Assembly (NCBI RefSeq): GCF_900101595.1
Contig: NZ_FMYY01000001.1
Coordinates: forward strand, 120,735-184,734
Direction: 5' to 3'
DNA: 64,000 nt
Origin: Paenibacillus sp. cl123
GTDB lineage: Bacteria; Bacillota; Bacilli; Paenibacillales; NBRC-103111
A program made the position numbers and the translations under genes. Each line of letters starts with the position of its first letter. Position 1 is the first letter of the stretch. Below, one piece after another: positions 25,197 to 34,706 of the stretch. The notes beneath the pieces were generated by a model, which was not told the origin of the DNA, did not search any database, and worked only from the letters and a program-made list of their open reading frames with translations.

Positions 25197-26546
25197 ATGA
25201 AGCGTCTATTTCTCTCAAGTCTTTCCATTAATGTGCTGGTCATCCTGATCAATCTGATAACGGGGATCATCAGCGCCCGCTATCTCGGTCCGGAAGGACG
25301 CGGAGAACTCGCTACCGCCACCCGCTGGAGCATGCTGCTGACGATGCTCTTCACGCTAGGGCTGCCCGGAGCCGTTATCTTTCTGGGCAAAAAAAATCCC
25401 GACCGCCAGCGCGAATTTTTCGGCGTATACCTGGTGCTGGGCGTCAGCATGGGCCTGATCGCCTTGGTGGTCGGAGAAACGCTGATGCCTGTGCTGCTGC
25501 AGGGCCATGCCGAGCATGTTGTCCTGTTTGCCCAAATTTCGATGCTGGCCGTCCCGTTCGGGCTGCTGGCCGACGGGCTTATCGGGACGCTGCAGACGCT
25601 GAACATGTTCCGGCGGGTGCTGCTGCTGCGAATCTTAAACCCCGTCGGCGTGCTGCTCGTCATTACCGGATTGCTGCTTATGGATATGTATACAGTAAAA
25701 AACTTCATCATCGGCAGTCTGGTCTGGTCATTCCTGCTCTTTCTGATGACCTTTACCTGGGTATACACGAGCGTTCGCCCCAAGGTGACCCGGGTGTTAC
25801 AGACGGGGCGCGAGCTGTTTAACAAGGGCGTTCAGATTTACTCGGTCGGTCTCGTCTCCGCCTTCGGCGGCAACCTGGACCAGCTGATCATCTCCCTGTT
25901 TCTGACGACTTATATGCTCGGGTTATACACGGTTTCGTCGAGCATAGCCTCGATGCTGCCCTCGATCATCACAGGCGCGCTGGGCACCTTCTTATTCCCC
26001 AAGCTGATGGACCTCGCGCTGGACCGGCGCCAGAAGCAGGTAGAGCGGATGCACGGCACCTTGTTTTACGGCACGCTGCTGCTGGCTGCGGCCGCCGCCT
26101 GCGTCATTCCCTTCGCCATCCCGTTCGTCTATGGCGCGGATTTCAAGGAATCGGTGCTGATGGGGCAGGTGCTGCTGATCTGCACGCCGATTAACATCGC
26201 TTATGCGGTACTGACCAACTATGTGTCCACAGAAGGCAAATTTCATTATGTGTCATTGTCGGAGGTGCTGGGGCTGGCTTCCGGAGTAGGGATGACGCTG
26301 CTGCTGGTGCAGCCTCTGCAAGGAGTGGGAGCAGCGCTTGGGGTAGTGACCATGGCTCTTGTGAAATGGAGCTTTATCGTCTACCGGTGCACGAAGATGG
26401 GGCTGTCGCTGCGGAGTCTCCTGTACGTATACCCCGAATCATTCCGGGCGATGTTCCGAACGCTGCTTGAAGGGAGCCGGCGCATCGGCCGAAAATCCGC
26501 TTCCCGTCAGATGCATGTAGCCGGCGAAACGGAGGGAAAGGTGTAG
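25197..26546 (+). CDS. Wzx-type polysaccharide flippase
   Basis: A 449-residue membrane protein of the MATE/MOP superfamily with about twelve segments and the family beginning NVLVILINLITGIISARYLGPEGRGELA. It would flip the undecaprenyl-linked repeat unit across the membrane. A basic C-terminal tail of about 35 residues follows. It is spaced 6 bases from the secreted protein gene and 3 bases from the next glycosyltransferase. Confidence 0.9.
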   Translation: MKRLFLSSLSINVLVILINLITGIISARYLGPEGRGELATATRWSMLLTMLFTLGLPGAVIFLGKKNPDRQREFFGVYLVLGVSMGLIALVVGETLMPVLLQGHAEHVVLFAQISMLAVPFGLLADGLIGTLQTLNMFRRVLLLRILNPVGVLLVITGLLLMDMYTVKNFIIGSLVWSFLLFLMTFTWVYTSVRPKVTRVLQTGRELFNKGVQIYSVGLVSAFGGNLDQLIISLFLTTYMLGLYTVSSSIASMLPSIITGALGTFLFPKLMDLALDRRQKQVERMHGTLFYGTLLLAAAAACVIPFAIPFVYGADFKESVLMGQVLLICTPINIAYAVLTNYVSTEGKFHYVSLSEVLGLASGVGMTLLLVQPLQGVGAALGVVTMALVKWSFIVYRCTKMGLSLRSLLYVYPESFRAMFRTLLEGSRRIGRKSASRQMHVAGETEGKV

Positions 26547-26549
26547 AGT

Positions 26550-27698
26550 ATGAAAAAAGTGCTTGTGCTGACGAAATATTATCATCCCATACGCAACGGG
26601 CTGTCGGATCATACCGTGTACATGGCCAACCTGCTCAGGGAGGGAAGCTACACGGTGTCCGTTATATGCGAGGAAGCGGATAGCCGCCGTCAGCCGGAGC
26701 AAGCGGCGGAGGCGGACCGCGTTTCGGTTCATCCGTACCGCGGATACCGGGAGCTGTTCCGGGTGTTCAGCCGGGTATGCCGGACCGAGCGGCCGGATGT
26801 CGTCCTGTTCCAATACGTTCCCCATATGTGGGGACAGGGGGGCGTGGCTCCCATCGCTTCTCTGCTGCCGTTATGGATCGGGCTGCGCTTCCGCGTGCCC
26901 GTGATCGCTTATTTGCACGAGCTGTTCATGGATTGGAGCGCCAAGCCCAAAGGATTTCTGCTCGCTTTATGCCATCGTTTGCAGCTAGCCATGATTGGCC
27001 TCAGCAGCCGTTCCCTCATCATTACGAACAACAAGCGGGAACGGCTGTTGAAGCGGGGTCCATGGAGCCGCAAAGTACACCGGATTCCGGGGGGCAACGT
27101 GAGCGGCCGGAAGGAAGACCACCTGCGCAAGCCTTATTATTCCTACCCGTACCTGACCTGGTTCGGCACGATATCGGCTCTGCAGCGGCTGGACCAGCTC
27201 GCGCATGCTTTCGCGGGACTCGCGGCGCAGCGGCCGGATGTCCGGCTCGTGCTGATCGGGGGCTTTGACCCGTCGTCCCCGCGCATGGTGGCTCTGCGCA
27301 AGCTGGCGGCCGACCATGGGGTGGAAGACCGGCTGGTCATCCGGGGCTTTGTCGAGGATGACGAATTAAGCGATACGCTGTACGGCAGCTTGGCCAATGT
27401 GTATGTAGAGGCGAGCGGCCCGTCCGGCAGGCGGGGCGTCATAGCGGCCTATTTGCGCAGCGGCCGGCCGATTATCGCAATTGACGGATCGGAGACGGAC
27501 GCCGATTTCCGCCATGGGGACAATGTTTATCTGGTCAACGACGGAGATGCAGCCGCTTTGTCCGAGGCGATGCTGCGCGTATGCACGGACGACGGGCTGC
27601 GCCGTCAGCTGGAGCGCGGGGCCAGGAAGCTGTACAAGGAAACGTATTCGGACGGAGCCATCTTACATAAGCTTAAGCAAGTATTGGAAAGCGTCTAA
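26550..27698 (+). CDS. Glycosyltransferase family 4, atypical donor motif
   Basis: A 382-residue GT-B protein. The N-terminal part (VLVLTKYYHPIRNGLSDHTVY) and the donor domain (TWFGTISALQRLDQL, GSLANVYVEASGPSGRRGVIAAYLRSGRPIIA) are typical in fold. The usual E-x7-E stretch with an aromatic GFG core is replaced by EASGPSGRRGVIA, so the donor site is unusual. Its role in repeat-unit assembly is inferred from its place in the operon. Confidence 0.82.
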   Translation: MKKVLVLTKYYHPIRNGLSDHTVYMANLLREGSYTVSVICEEADSRRQPEQAAEADRVSVHPYRGYRELFRVFSRVCRTERPDVVLFQYVPHMWGQGGVAPIASLLPLWIGLRFRVPVIAYLHELFMDWSAKPKGFLLALCHRLQLAMIGLSSRSLIITNNKRERLLKRGPWSRKVHRIPGGNVSGRKEDHLRKPYYSYPYLTWFGTISALQRLDQLAHAFAGLAAQRPDVRLVLIGGFDPSSPRMVALRKLAADHGVEDRLVIRGFVEDDELSDTLYGSLANVYVEASGPSGRRGVIAAYLRSGRPIIAIDGSETDADFRHGDNVYLVNDGDAAALSEAMLRVCTDDGLRRQLERGARKLYKETYSDGAILHKLKQVLESV

Positions 27699-27728
27699 AT
27701 CAGGCAAAGGGAAGGGGCAGGGTGAAAC

Positions 27729-28904
27729 GTGAGCAACGTGTGGCTGGGCTGCAGCGCGGGACTTGGCAGCGGCGGATTGGGAGGGCATCTCGATTTCGTC
27801 TACAAGGCCGCGCTGGAAGGAGGGGTAAGCCCTCATGTATATTGCCGCGAGGCTCCGTCCGCAGACGGGTTTACCAGCATTCCGTCCCCCTCGTGGTACC
27901 GGTATATCAAATATACGCCGCTCAGATGGAAGCCGTCGGCCCATGTCTACATGGGCGCCGTGCAGTTCGATAAAGCGGTAGCCGCCGCGATGCCGGCTGC
28001 ACCGGCGGTTTATCATTCGTTCCCGGCGTTCGCCGAAGAAAGCTTCCTCCGCGTGCGGAAGAGCGGCGGCGTGAATGTGCTGGAGGCGGCGACCACGCAT
28101 GTCGACGAGCTGTATGCCTCGACGATGCAGGAGCACAGGCAATTCCGGATGAGCGGCGAGCCCTTCTCGATGCCCTGGGTAAGCCGTGTGCTGAGGGAGT
28201 ATGAGCTGGCCGACTATATCACGGTAGCTTCGCGGCTGCAATGGGAAACCTTCGCGGACCGGGGGATTCCGGAGAAGAAGCTGCTGTTCGCGCCGCTTGG
28301 CGTCGATACGAAGCGCTTCTCTCCGGAAGAGGGTCAGCCGAGCTTGAGGACGCGGGAGAAGGGAGAGCCGCTGCGGATCATCGCCGTCGGGCAGGTTTCG
28401 CTGCTCAAGGGCTTCCCCTACTTGCTCGAAGCGGCGGCGGCGCTGAATGATCCGGAGATCGAGATTACACTGTTCGGCGGCGTCGGCTGGAGAGGGATAC
28501 GCAAGCTTGTGGATGCCTACATCGGACGCGGCCTGACGATCAAGCTTGGCGTCGGCGACCCGCTGCCTGCGCTTCGCCGCTCTCATATTTGCGTGCATGC
28601 CTCGGTTTCGGACGGCTTCGGCCTTGCCCCGCTGGAGGCGATGGCGGCAGGGCTGCCGGTGATCGTGACGGAGGGCACGGGCATGAAGGACGCCGTCAGG
28701 GACGGAGAGAACGGCTTTGTCGTTCCGAAGAGAGACGCAGCGGCGCTGGCCGGCAGGCTGGCCGAGCTGAAGACGGATGACGCTCTGCGCATCCGGATGG
28801 GAGCCGAAGCCCGGAAGACGGCGCTTGGTTATGATGCGGCCCGCATGACCGCCGCTTATGCGGCTCTGCTGGCGCCCGTATGGAACTTGTCCAAATCCTC
28901 ATAG
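27729..28904 (+). CDS. Glycosyltransferase family 4 (GTG start)
   Basis: A 391-residue GT-B enzyme starting at GTG 27729, about 14 bases after GGAAGGGGCAGGG. It has a glycine-rich N-terminal loop (GLGSGGLGGHLDFV), ITVASRLQWETF, and the donor motif DGFGLAPLEAMAAGLPVIVTEG, where Asp replaces the first Glu of E-x7-E. It lies within the EPS operon. Confidence 0.87.
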   Translation: MSNVWLGCSAGLGSGGLGGHLDFVYKAALEGGVSPHVYCREAPSADGFTSIPSPSWYRYIKYTPLRWKPSAHVYMGAVQFDKAVAAAMPAAPAVYHSFPAFAEESFLRVRKSGGVNVLEAATTHVDELYASTMQEHRQFRMSGEPFSMPWVSRVLREYELADYITVASRLQWETFADRGIPEKKLLFAPLGVDTKRFSPEEGQPSLRTREKGEPLRIIAVGQVSLLKGFPYLLEAAAALNDPEIEITLFGGVGWRGIRKLVDAYIGRGLTIKLGVGDPLPALRRSHICVHASVSDGFGLAPLEAMAAGLPVIVTEGTGMKDAVRDGENGFVVPKRDAAALAGRLAELKTDDALRIRMGAEARKTALGYDAARMTAAYAALLAPVWNLSKSS

Positions 28905-28917
28905 GAGGTAGACGTTT

Positions 28918-29880
28918 ATGACGGCTGTATCCGTCTTATTGCCGACTCGCAACCGCGCCGGTTACTTGCGGCTGGCTATTGGCAGTGTACTGGCCCAGAC
29001 GTTCGGCGACTTCGAGCTGCTGGTGCTGGATGACGGCAGCACAGATCATACGCAAAGGCTGGTTGAGAGCTTCGCCGATCCCCGTATCCGCTATTACCGC
29101 CACCCGACTCGGCTGGGCATGGCGTCCAACTGGAACTTCGGGGTCGAGCATAGCCGGGGACGGTATGTGGCATTTCTTCATGACGACGATGAGTGGGAGC
29201 CGGAGTTTCTGAAGACGGCGGCCGAAGCTCTCGACCGCGAGCCGGAGGCGGCTCTCGTTTTTACCGATCATTGGCTGATGAATGGCGAGGGCGAGCTGCT
29301 GGTGGAAGAAACCCGGGTCAACAGCCGGCTGTGGGGCCGGGAAAGACTCGGCGCCGGATTGCATCAGCCGTTTGGCGATTTGGCTGTTGTGGTCAGGCCG
29401 ATACATATTGTATCAATGATGTTCCGCCGAAACTTGCTGCCCTCGCTGAGGGAAGGCTTGGAAAGCGGGAGTGTGATCGATTACTGGATGGTGGTGCAGC
29501 TCGCGCTGAAGGGCCGCGGCGCTTATTACATCCCTGAGCGGTTAAGCCGTTACCGGGTTCATGCGGGCTCGGAGACGGCGACGGGCAGACTGCGCACCTG
29601 CCCGGGGTATATCTGGATGTTCCGCTATCTGCTCCAGGAGCCGGCATGCGCCGTCTATGAGCCGTATCTGCGCAAGAAGCTGATCGGCAGCTACGTCGGC
29701 TACGGCTCGGCTCTGCTGCAGGCCAAGCGTTACAAGGAGTCCAGACGGGCATTCGCCAGTGCCTGGCTGCTGGAGCGGACCAATAAAGCTGCGATCGGCG
29801 GCTGGCTGCTGAGCTATTTGCCGGATTCCCTATTTCATAGGGCACGGCGCTTTAAGCACAACCGGATGGAGGTTTCCTGA
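28918..29880 (+). CDS. Glycosyltransferase family 2
   Basis: A 320-residue GT-A enzyme, the only family 2 member seen in the EPS operon. It starts after AGGAGGT. Motifs are SVLLPTRNRAGYL, LDDGSTD, the DxD-like HDDDEWEPEFL and a later region with DYWMVVQLALKGRG. A perfect GATACA operator sequence lies inside it at 29400-29414, encoding part of RPIHIVSMM. Its stop overlaps the next start (TGATG). Confidence 0.88.
   Translation: MTAVSVLLPTRNRAGYLRLAIGSVLAQTFGDFELLVLDDGSTDHTQRLVESFADPRIRYYRHPTRLGMASNWNFGVEHSRGRYVAFLHDDDEWEPEFLKTAAEALDREPEAALVFTDHWLMNGEGELLVEETRVNSRLWGRERLGAGLHQPFGDLAVVVRPIHIVSMMFRRNLLPSLREGLESGSVIDYWMVVQLALKGRGAYYIPERLSRYRVHAGSETATGRLRTCPGYIWMFRYLLQEPACAVYEPYLRKKLIGSYVGYGSALLQAKRYKESRRAFASAWLLERTNKAAIGGWLLSYLPDSLFHRARRFKHNRMEVS
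29400..29414. promoter_or_regulatory. Intragenic operator L
   Basis: GATACATATTGTATC, identical in all 15 bases to operator J at the EPS promoter, lies about 480 bases into the family 2 glycosyltransferase gene and about 16 kb into the operon. No convincing -35/-10 pair accompanies it. Confidence 0.55.
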
Positions 29881-31082
29881 TGCGTATTGCTCATTATTGC
29901 TACGGCTATTTCCGGGAGGGCGGGATACAGACCTATGTCCGTACGATCTCCCGGGCGCAAGCCGAGCAGGGCCATGAGATGTATTTATTCGACTACTTGA
30001 CGCCGGAGATGCCGCGCAAGCCTTACGAGGAGCCTTATGGCACCTATCACGGCTTCACATCTCCCCGCGAGCTGGCAGACTTATGCGAGCGCCTCTCCAT
30101 CGACGTGCTTCATCTGCATGATTACTGCCCCGTTTCGCTGCGGGACGTGCAGGCAGAGGGCACGCGCGTGATCCGGACGATCCATAATCACGGCCTGCAT
30201 TGCCCCAGCGGCAGCAAGTTTTTCAAGAACGGCGAAAAGGTGTGCGAGCGCGGTTTCAGCTATATGGGCTGCCTGTGGGGCCATATGGTCAATCATTGCG
30301 GCAGCCGGCGTCCGAACAAAATACTGGAGAACTTTCAGAGCCTGTTCACCGAGAAAAGGGTGATGGCGGATATCCCGATCATCGCGGTCAGCGATTATTT
30401 GCGGAATCAGGTCATCGAGGCCGGGTTCGCTCCGGAGGACGTGAAGACGCTCCATCTGCCCATGCAGTCCAGGAACGCCGCTGCGCCGCAGCCTTTGCCG
30501 GACGGCCCTCCGCGGTTCGTATTTCTGGGGAGAATTACGCCGCTGAAGGGCCTGGAATGGCTGATCCGCGCTATAGCGCTTACGGATGAGCCTGTCTGCC
30601 TCGATGTGGCGGGCGAAGGCTATGAGGTTCCCCGTCTCAAGGCGCTGAGCGAAAGCCTCGGCTTGGCGGATCGGGTCGTTTTCCACGGCTGGCTGAAGAG
30701 CGAGGATTCCATGCGCCTGATCCAGGGCAGCCGGGCCGTGATCGCCCCGTCGCTATGGCCGGAGCCGGCCGGCTTTACGCCGTTCGAGGCGATGGCGCAG
30801 AACCGGGCCGTGATCGCCAGCCGGATCGGCGGCCTGCAGGAATCCGTGCGGCATGGCGTCAACGGCCTGCTGGTCGATGTAGGCGATGTGAAGGCGATGG
30901 CCGACGCCATCCGGACGCTGGCGGAGGACACGGCGCTGGCGGAGGCGATGGGCGAAGCGGGCTACCGGCTGGTAAAAACCAGGCATGACCTGGGGCAGCA
31001 CGTGGCCCGGCTGACGGAGCTTTATCAAGAACATGCGGCCCGCAAGGCGGGCAGGAGAGTGAGTCATGGTCAAGGCGCTTAA
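29880..31082 (+). CDS. Glycosyltransferase family 4
   Basis: A 400-residue GT-B enzyme: N-terminal CYGYFREGGIQTYVRTISRAQ, HNHGLHCPSG in the acceptor domain with several Cys residues (residues about 105-145), and donor motif EPAGFTPFEAMAQNRAVIASRIGG. It is coupled to the preceding gene through TGATG and overlaps the following acyltransferase by 17 bases. Confidence 0.88.
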   Translation: MRIAHYCYGYFREGGIQTYVRTISRAQAEQGHEMYLFDYLTPEMPRKPYEEPYGTYHGFTSPRELADLCERLSIDVLHLHDYCPVSLRDVQAEGTRVIRTIHNHGLHCPSGSKFFKNGEKVCERGFSYMGCLWGHMVNHCGSRRPNKILENFQSLFTEKRVMADIPIIAVSDYLRNQVIEAGFAPEDVKTLHLPMQSRNAAAPQPLPDGPPRFVFLGRITPLKGLEWLIRAIALTDEPVCLDVAGEGYEVPRLKALSESLGLADRVVFHGWLKSEDSMRLIQGSRAVIAPSLWPEPAGFTPFEAMAQNRAVIASRIGGLQESVRHGVNGLLVDVGDVKAMADAIRTLAEDTALAEAMGEAGYRLVKTRHDLGQHVARLTELYQEHAARKAGRRVSHGQGA

Positions 31083-32283
31083 CGGACGGCTGCACGTGGT
31101 GGACCAGAGGTCCAAAGCCGCATATTATTTACACGCGCTGCGTTGGTTTTCGGCATTTTATGTGATGATTTATCATCTGCGTCCGGTGCTGTTCAAGGGC
31201 TACGAGCAGCTGGAGCAAAAAAGCCTGCTTGTGAAGGGGCTGTATGCGGCGACGAGCATCGGCAATGAATTCGTGATGCTGTTTTTCGTCCTGAGCGGCT
31301 ATCTGATCGCAGGCAGCGTGCTAAGGTCGGTGGCGGCCGGGACCTGGAGCTGGAAGACGTATTTGCTGAACCGCGTCACGCGGCTGTGGGTCGTTCTCTT
31401 CGCTTCGCTGCTGCTGACTTATGTCTGGGCACGGGCCCAGCTCTTTTTATTTCCCCAGTATGACCGGTTCTCGGATTCGCTGGGCTGGCTGGATTTTGTC
31501 GGAAACTTATTGTTCCTTCAGGGTCTGGTCGTTCCGAATTACGGCGAGAACATTCCGCTTTGGAGCTTGTGCTACGAGTTCTGGTACTACATGATCTTCC
31601 CGTGCCTGATTCTGGCTTTCGTCGCCAACCGGATATGGAAGAGAGTCGTATACGGCGCGGCCTTCCTCGTCATGGCCGTGCTGCTCGGCAAGGCGATCAT
31701 GCTGTACTTTCTCATCTGGCTGCTCGGCGCCGCGCTCGTGTTGGTGCCTGCTCCCCGGATCTCGGAGCGGCTGCTGACCCGGGTCGCCGTACCGGCTGCC
31801 GGCTGCGTGAGCGCCGTGCTGCTGGTTGCCGGCAAAGCCGTGGCGGGTGCGAACGAGCATGCGGCCGGGCTGGCCGGGTTTCTGGCCGTCTGGTTCATTT
31901 CGGTCGGCTTTGCCGCGCTCATCTACGCGATTCTTCACGGCTACAAGCGGCAGGCCAGCGTTCAGGAGGTCAAGCGGCTGCATGTGCATGTCGTGCTGGC
32001 CGGCTTCTCTTATACGCTGTATTTGACGCATTATCCGATCGTCAATTTTGTTCGCGTCTGGCTGGGCGACGGGAAATGGGGCAGCTGGAACCCGGATCTT
32101 CCCCATCTGCTGCTTGCCGTTGTCATAGCGATCGCGATCTGCGTCTATGCCTGGCTGCTGTCGCTGATCACGGAAGCCAAAACCGCGGAGTTCCGGAATT
32201 TCGCCAAAAAGCTGCTGGACGCTCCGTTCCGGGGAAAAAAATCTGCCTTTGATGCGAAAGGCCATCATATACAAGGAAGTTGA
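31066..32283 (+). CDS. Membrane acyltransferase (acyltransferase family 3)
   Basis: A 405-residue polytopic protein of the same broad family as the one at 982-2100. The signature is HALRWFSAFYVMIYHLRPVL, with the conserved Arg and His, then FFVLSGYLIAG and PLWSLCYEFWYYMIFP; about ten membrane segments follow. It probably adds acetyl, succinyl or similar groups to EPS sugars. It starts after AGGAGAG inside the end of the previous gene. Confidence 0.9.
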   Translation: MVKALNGRLHVVDQRSKAAYYLHALRWFSAFYVMIYHLRPVLFKGYEQLEQKSLLVKGLYAATSIGNEFVMLFFVLSGYLIAGSVLRSVAAGTWSWKTYLLNRVTRLWVVLFASLLLTYVWARAQLFLFPQYDRFSDSLGWLDFVGNLLFLQGLVVPNYGENIPLWSLCYEFWYYMIFPCLILAFVANRIWKRVVYGAAFLVMAVLLGKAIMLYFLIWLLGAALVLVPAPRISERLLTRVAVPAAGCVSAVLLVAGKAVAGANEHAAGLAGFLAVWFISVGFAALIYAILHGYKRQASVQEVKRLHVHVVLAGFSYTLYLTHYPIVNFVRVWLGDGKWGSWNPDLPHLLLAVVIAIAICVYAWLLSLITEAKTAEFRNFAKKLLDAPFRGKKSAFDAKGHHIQGS

Positions 32284-32289
32284 GGAGCC

Positions 32290-33468
32290 ATGAATATCTT
32301 AGCCACGGGAATGGGTTGGATCGAGCATACGCCGGGCGGGCTGAACCGCTATTTTGCCGATTACTTGAAAGCGATGAGCGATTACGGTCATGAGGTCAGG
32401 GGCCTGATGACCGCAAGCGGGGAGAGCACGACGGCTCCGGGATATATGGAGGATGTTATCCGCAAGCAGGAGCCGGCCGGTACGCTGACCAGGTCGCGCG
32501 CCTTCCGGCAGGCGTTCGCCGCGCAGGCGAAGCGGAAGCGCCCGGATATTTACAATCCGCACTTTGCGCTGTACGCCTCTCTGATTACCCGCAATCTGGT
32601 GCCGCAAGGGGTGCCGATCGTTACGCATTTTCATGGACCTTGGGCGCAGGAGGGGATGGTCGAGGACAAGGGCATCGGTCAGAAGCTCCGGTTCCAGCTG
32701 AAGAAGAACGTGGAGCTGCTATCCTACCGGCGCTCCGATCACTTCATCGTGCTGAGCCGCTATTTCCGCGATATTCTGGCCCGAGACTACGGCATGGACA
32801 GCGATCGCATCCATGTCATCCCCGGCGCGGTGGACACCCAGAGGTTCCGGCCTGCGCCGGACCGCCGGATGGTCCGCGAGCAGCTCGGTCTGCGGGAGGA
32901 TCAGCCGGTGCTGTTCTGCGCCCGACGGCTTGTCCCGAGGATGGGGATCGACCATTTGATCCGGGCGATGGTACGAGTGAAGCGGGAGAAGCCGGAGACG
33001 GTGCTCTATATCGCCGGCAGCGGCATCATGGGCAAGCAGCTTGAGCAGCTGGCCTCCGAGCTTCAACTGGGAGAGACGGTCCGCTTTCTCGGGCGCGTCT
33101 CCAATGAAGACCTCGTACGCTGGTATCAAGCGGCCGATCTCAGCATCGTGCCTACGCTGACGCTGGAGGGCTTCGGTCTTGTCACCGTTGAGGCGATGGC
33201 CTGCGGCACGCCCGTTATCGGCACGCCTTACGGCGGAACGAAGGAGATTTTGGACGGCCTGTCCGAAGAGCTGCTCTTCGCCGACAGCTCGCCCGAGGCG
33301 ATGGCCGAGAAGCTGTGCTCCGTTCTGCAAGGCCGCACGGCGATACCGAGCCGGCAGGAATGCCTGGACTACGTGCTGAGCCGTTATACGTGGGATAGGG
33401 TGGCCGGCGCGGTGACGCATGTATTTGAACAGGCAAGCGATAAAGGGAAGGGGCATGCAACCCGATGA
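32290..33468 (+). CDS. Glycosyltransferase family 4
   Basis: A 392-residue GT-B enzyme with MGWIEHTPGGLNRYFADYL at the N-terminus, the HFHGPWAQEG stretch, FCARRLVPRMGIDHLIRAM and the donor motif EGFGLVTVEAMACGTPVIGTPYGG. It overlaps the following gene by four bases (ATGA). Confidence 0.88.
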   Translation: MNILATGMGWIEHTPGGLNRYFADYLKAMSDYGHEVRGLMTASGESTTAPGYMEDVIRKQEPAGTLTRSRAFRQAFAAQAKRKRPDIYNPHFALYASLITRNLVPQGVPIVTHFHGPWAQEGMVEDKGIGQKLRFQLKKNVELLSYRRSDHFIVLSRYFRDILARDYGMDSDRIHVIPGAVDTQRFRPAPDRRMVREQLGLREDQPVLFCARRLVPRMGIDHLIRAMVRVKREKPETVLYIAGSGIMGKQLEQLASELQLGETVRFLGRVSNEDLVRWYQAADLSIVPTLTLEGFGLVTVEAMACGTPVIGTPYGGTKEILDGLSEELLFADSSPEAMAEKLCSVLQGRTAIPSRQECLDYVLSRYTWDRVAGAVTHVFEQASDKGKGHATR

Positions 33469-34706
33469 ATATAGCGTTCTATAACCATACGAGCGTGGTG
33501 AGCGGAGCCGAGATCAGTCTGTTGTTGACCGCTGCGAATCTGCCGCACTCCCGTGCGATTTTGTTTGCCCCGGAGGGCGAGCTGACGGACCGCGCCGAGG
33601 CGATGGGCATCAGGGTGGTCCGGATTCCCGGCTACCGGGCGCGCATGTCGAAGAACCCGCTGAGGCTCGCGAAGGATATGATCGGCATGCTGTGGGCCGG
33701 GCATGCCTTCGCCAGATCGATCAAGGCGCATGGGATCGATCTGATTCACGCCAACTCGCTGCGGGCGGGCATTATGGCTGCGCTGTTCATTTGGCTGCAC
33801 CGCAAACCGCTTGTTTGGCATGTTCGGGATAACCCGCCGCAAGGCATGTTCGGCCGGGCGATCGGATTCGTCGCCAGGCAGACGACGAGCGCCCTGATCT
33901 GCATCTCGCAGGCGGTGAAGGAAGGCTTCCAGGGACGCAGGCTGGATGATCGGCTGCATCTGATCCATAACGGCGTTTCGCTGAAGGAGTTCGACGAAGC
34001 CGCCAGGAAGGAGCACCGCCGCCGGCTCCGCGAGGAGCTGGATACGCCGCAGGATGCGGCCGTGCTGGCCATCATCGGACAGATCGCGCCCTGGAAGCGC
34101 CAGGAGGATGCGATTCATGCGCTGAAGCATCTGCGCAAGAGCGGGCATCAGGCCATTCTGTGGATTGTCGGAGAAGCGAAATTCCGTCAGGAGAATAAAG
34201 ATTATTGGGATTTTCTGCACAAGCTCGCGGAGGAGTTTGGGCTGCAAGACGCGATCCGGTTCACCGGCTTCCGCGAGGATGTGATGGAAATTTGCAGCGC
34301 GGCCGATCTGCTGCTGCTGTGCTCTGATCATGAGCCCTTCGGTCGGGTATTGATCGAGGCGATGTCCCAGTCGATCCCGGTGGTTGGTACGAATGCCGGG
34401 GGCGTGCCCGAGATCGTCGTGCATGACTCCTGCGGCCTGCTTTACCCGGTAGGCGATGTGAATGCCCTGACGCTCCATGCCAACAAGCTGCTGCAGTCGC
34501 CCGCCTTGCGCATCTCGATGGGACGCCGTGCTGCGGCTAGAGTGAGAGAAGCGTTCACAATTCAGGATACGGCCCGCAAGGTCGAGGCGCTGTACGAGAC
34601 GATCGTGCCGGGCCGCCGCGCCCGGAGCCAGAGCCAAGCCCCCGGAGCTGCGGACTCGTCCGGTTACGCGCTTGAGACCGGCGGCGGGAAGGAGTTTTCG
34701 CGGTGA
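33465..34706 (+). CDS. Glycosyltransferase family 4
   Basis: A 413-residue GT-B enzyme with YNHTSVVSGAEISLLLTA at the start, WHVRDNPPQGMFG, HNGVSLKEFDEA and the donor motif EPFGRVLIEAMSQSIPVVGTNAGG. The C-terminal 25 residues are low in complexity. It overlaps the next gene (GTGA). Confidence 0.88.
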   Translation: MNIAFYNHTSVVSGAEISLLLTAANLPHSRAILFAPEGELTDRAEAMGIRVVRIPGYRARMSKNPLRLAKDMIGMLWAGHAFARSIKAHGIDLIHANSLRAGIMAALFIWLHRKPLVWHVRDNPPQGMFGRAIGFVARQTTSALICISQAVKEGFQGRRLDDRLHLIHNGVSLKEFDEAARKEHRRRLREELDTPQDAAVLAIIGQIAPWKRQEDAIHALKHLRKSGHQAILWIVGEAKFRQENKDYWDFLHKLAEEFGLQDAIRFTGFREDVMEICSAADLLLLCSDHEPFGRVLIEAMSQSIPVVGTNAGGVPEIVVHDSCGLLYPVGDVNALTLHANKLLQSPALRISMGRRAAARVREAFTIQDTARKVEALYETIVPGRRARSQSQAPGAADSSGYALETGGGKEFSR

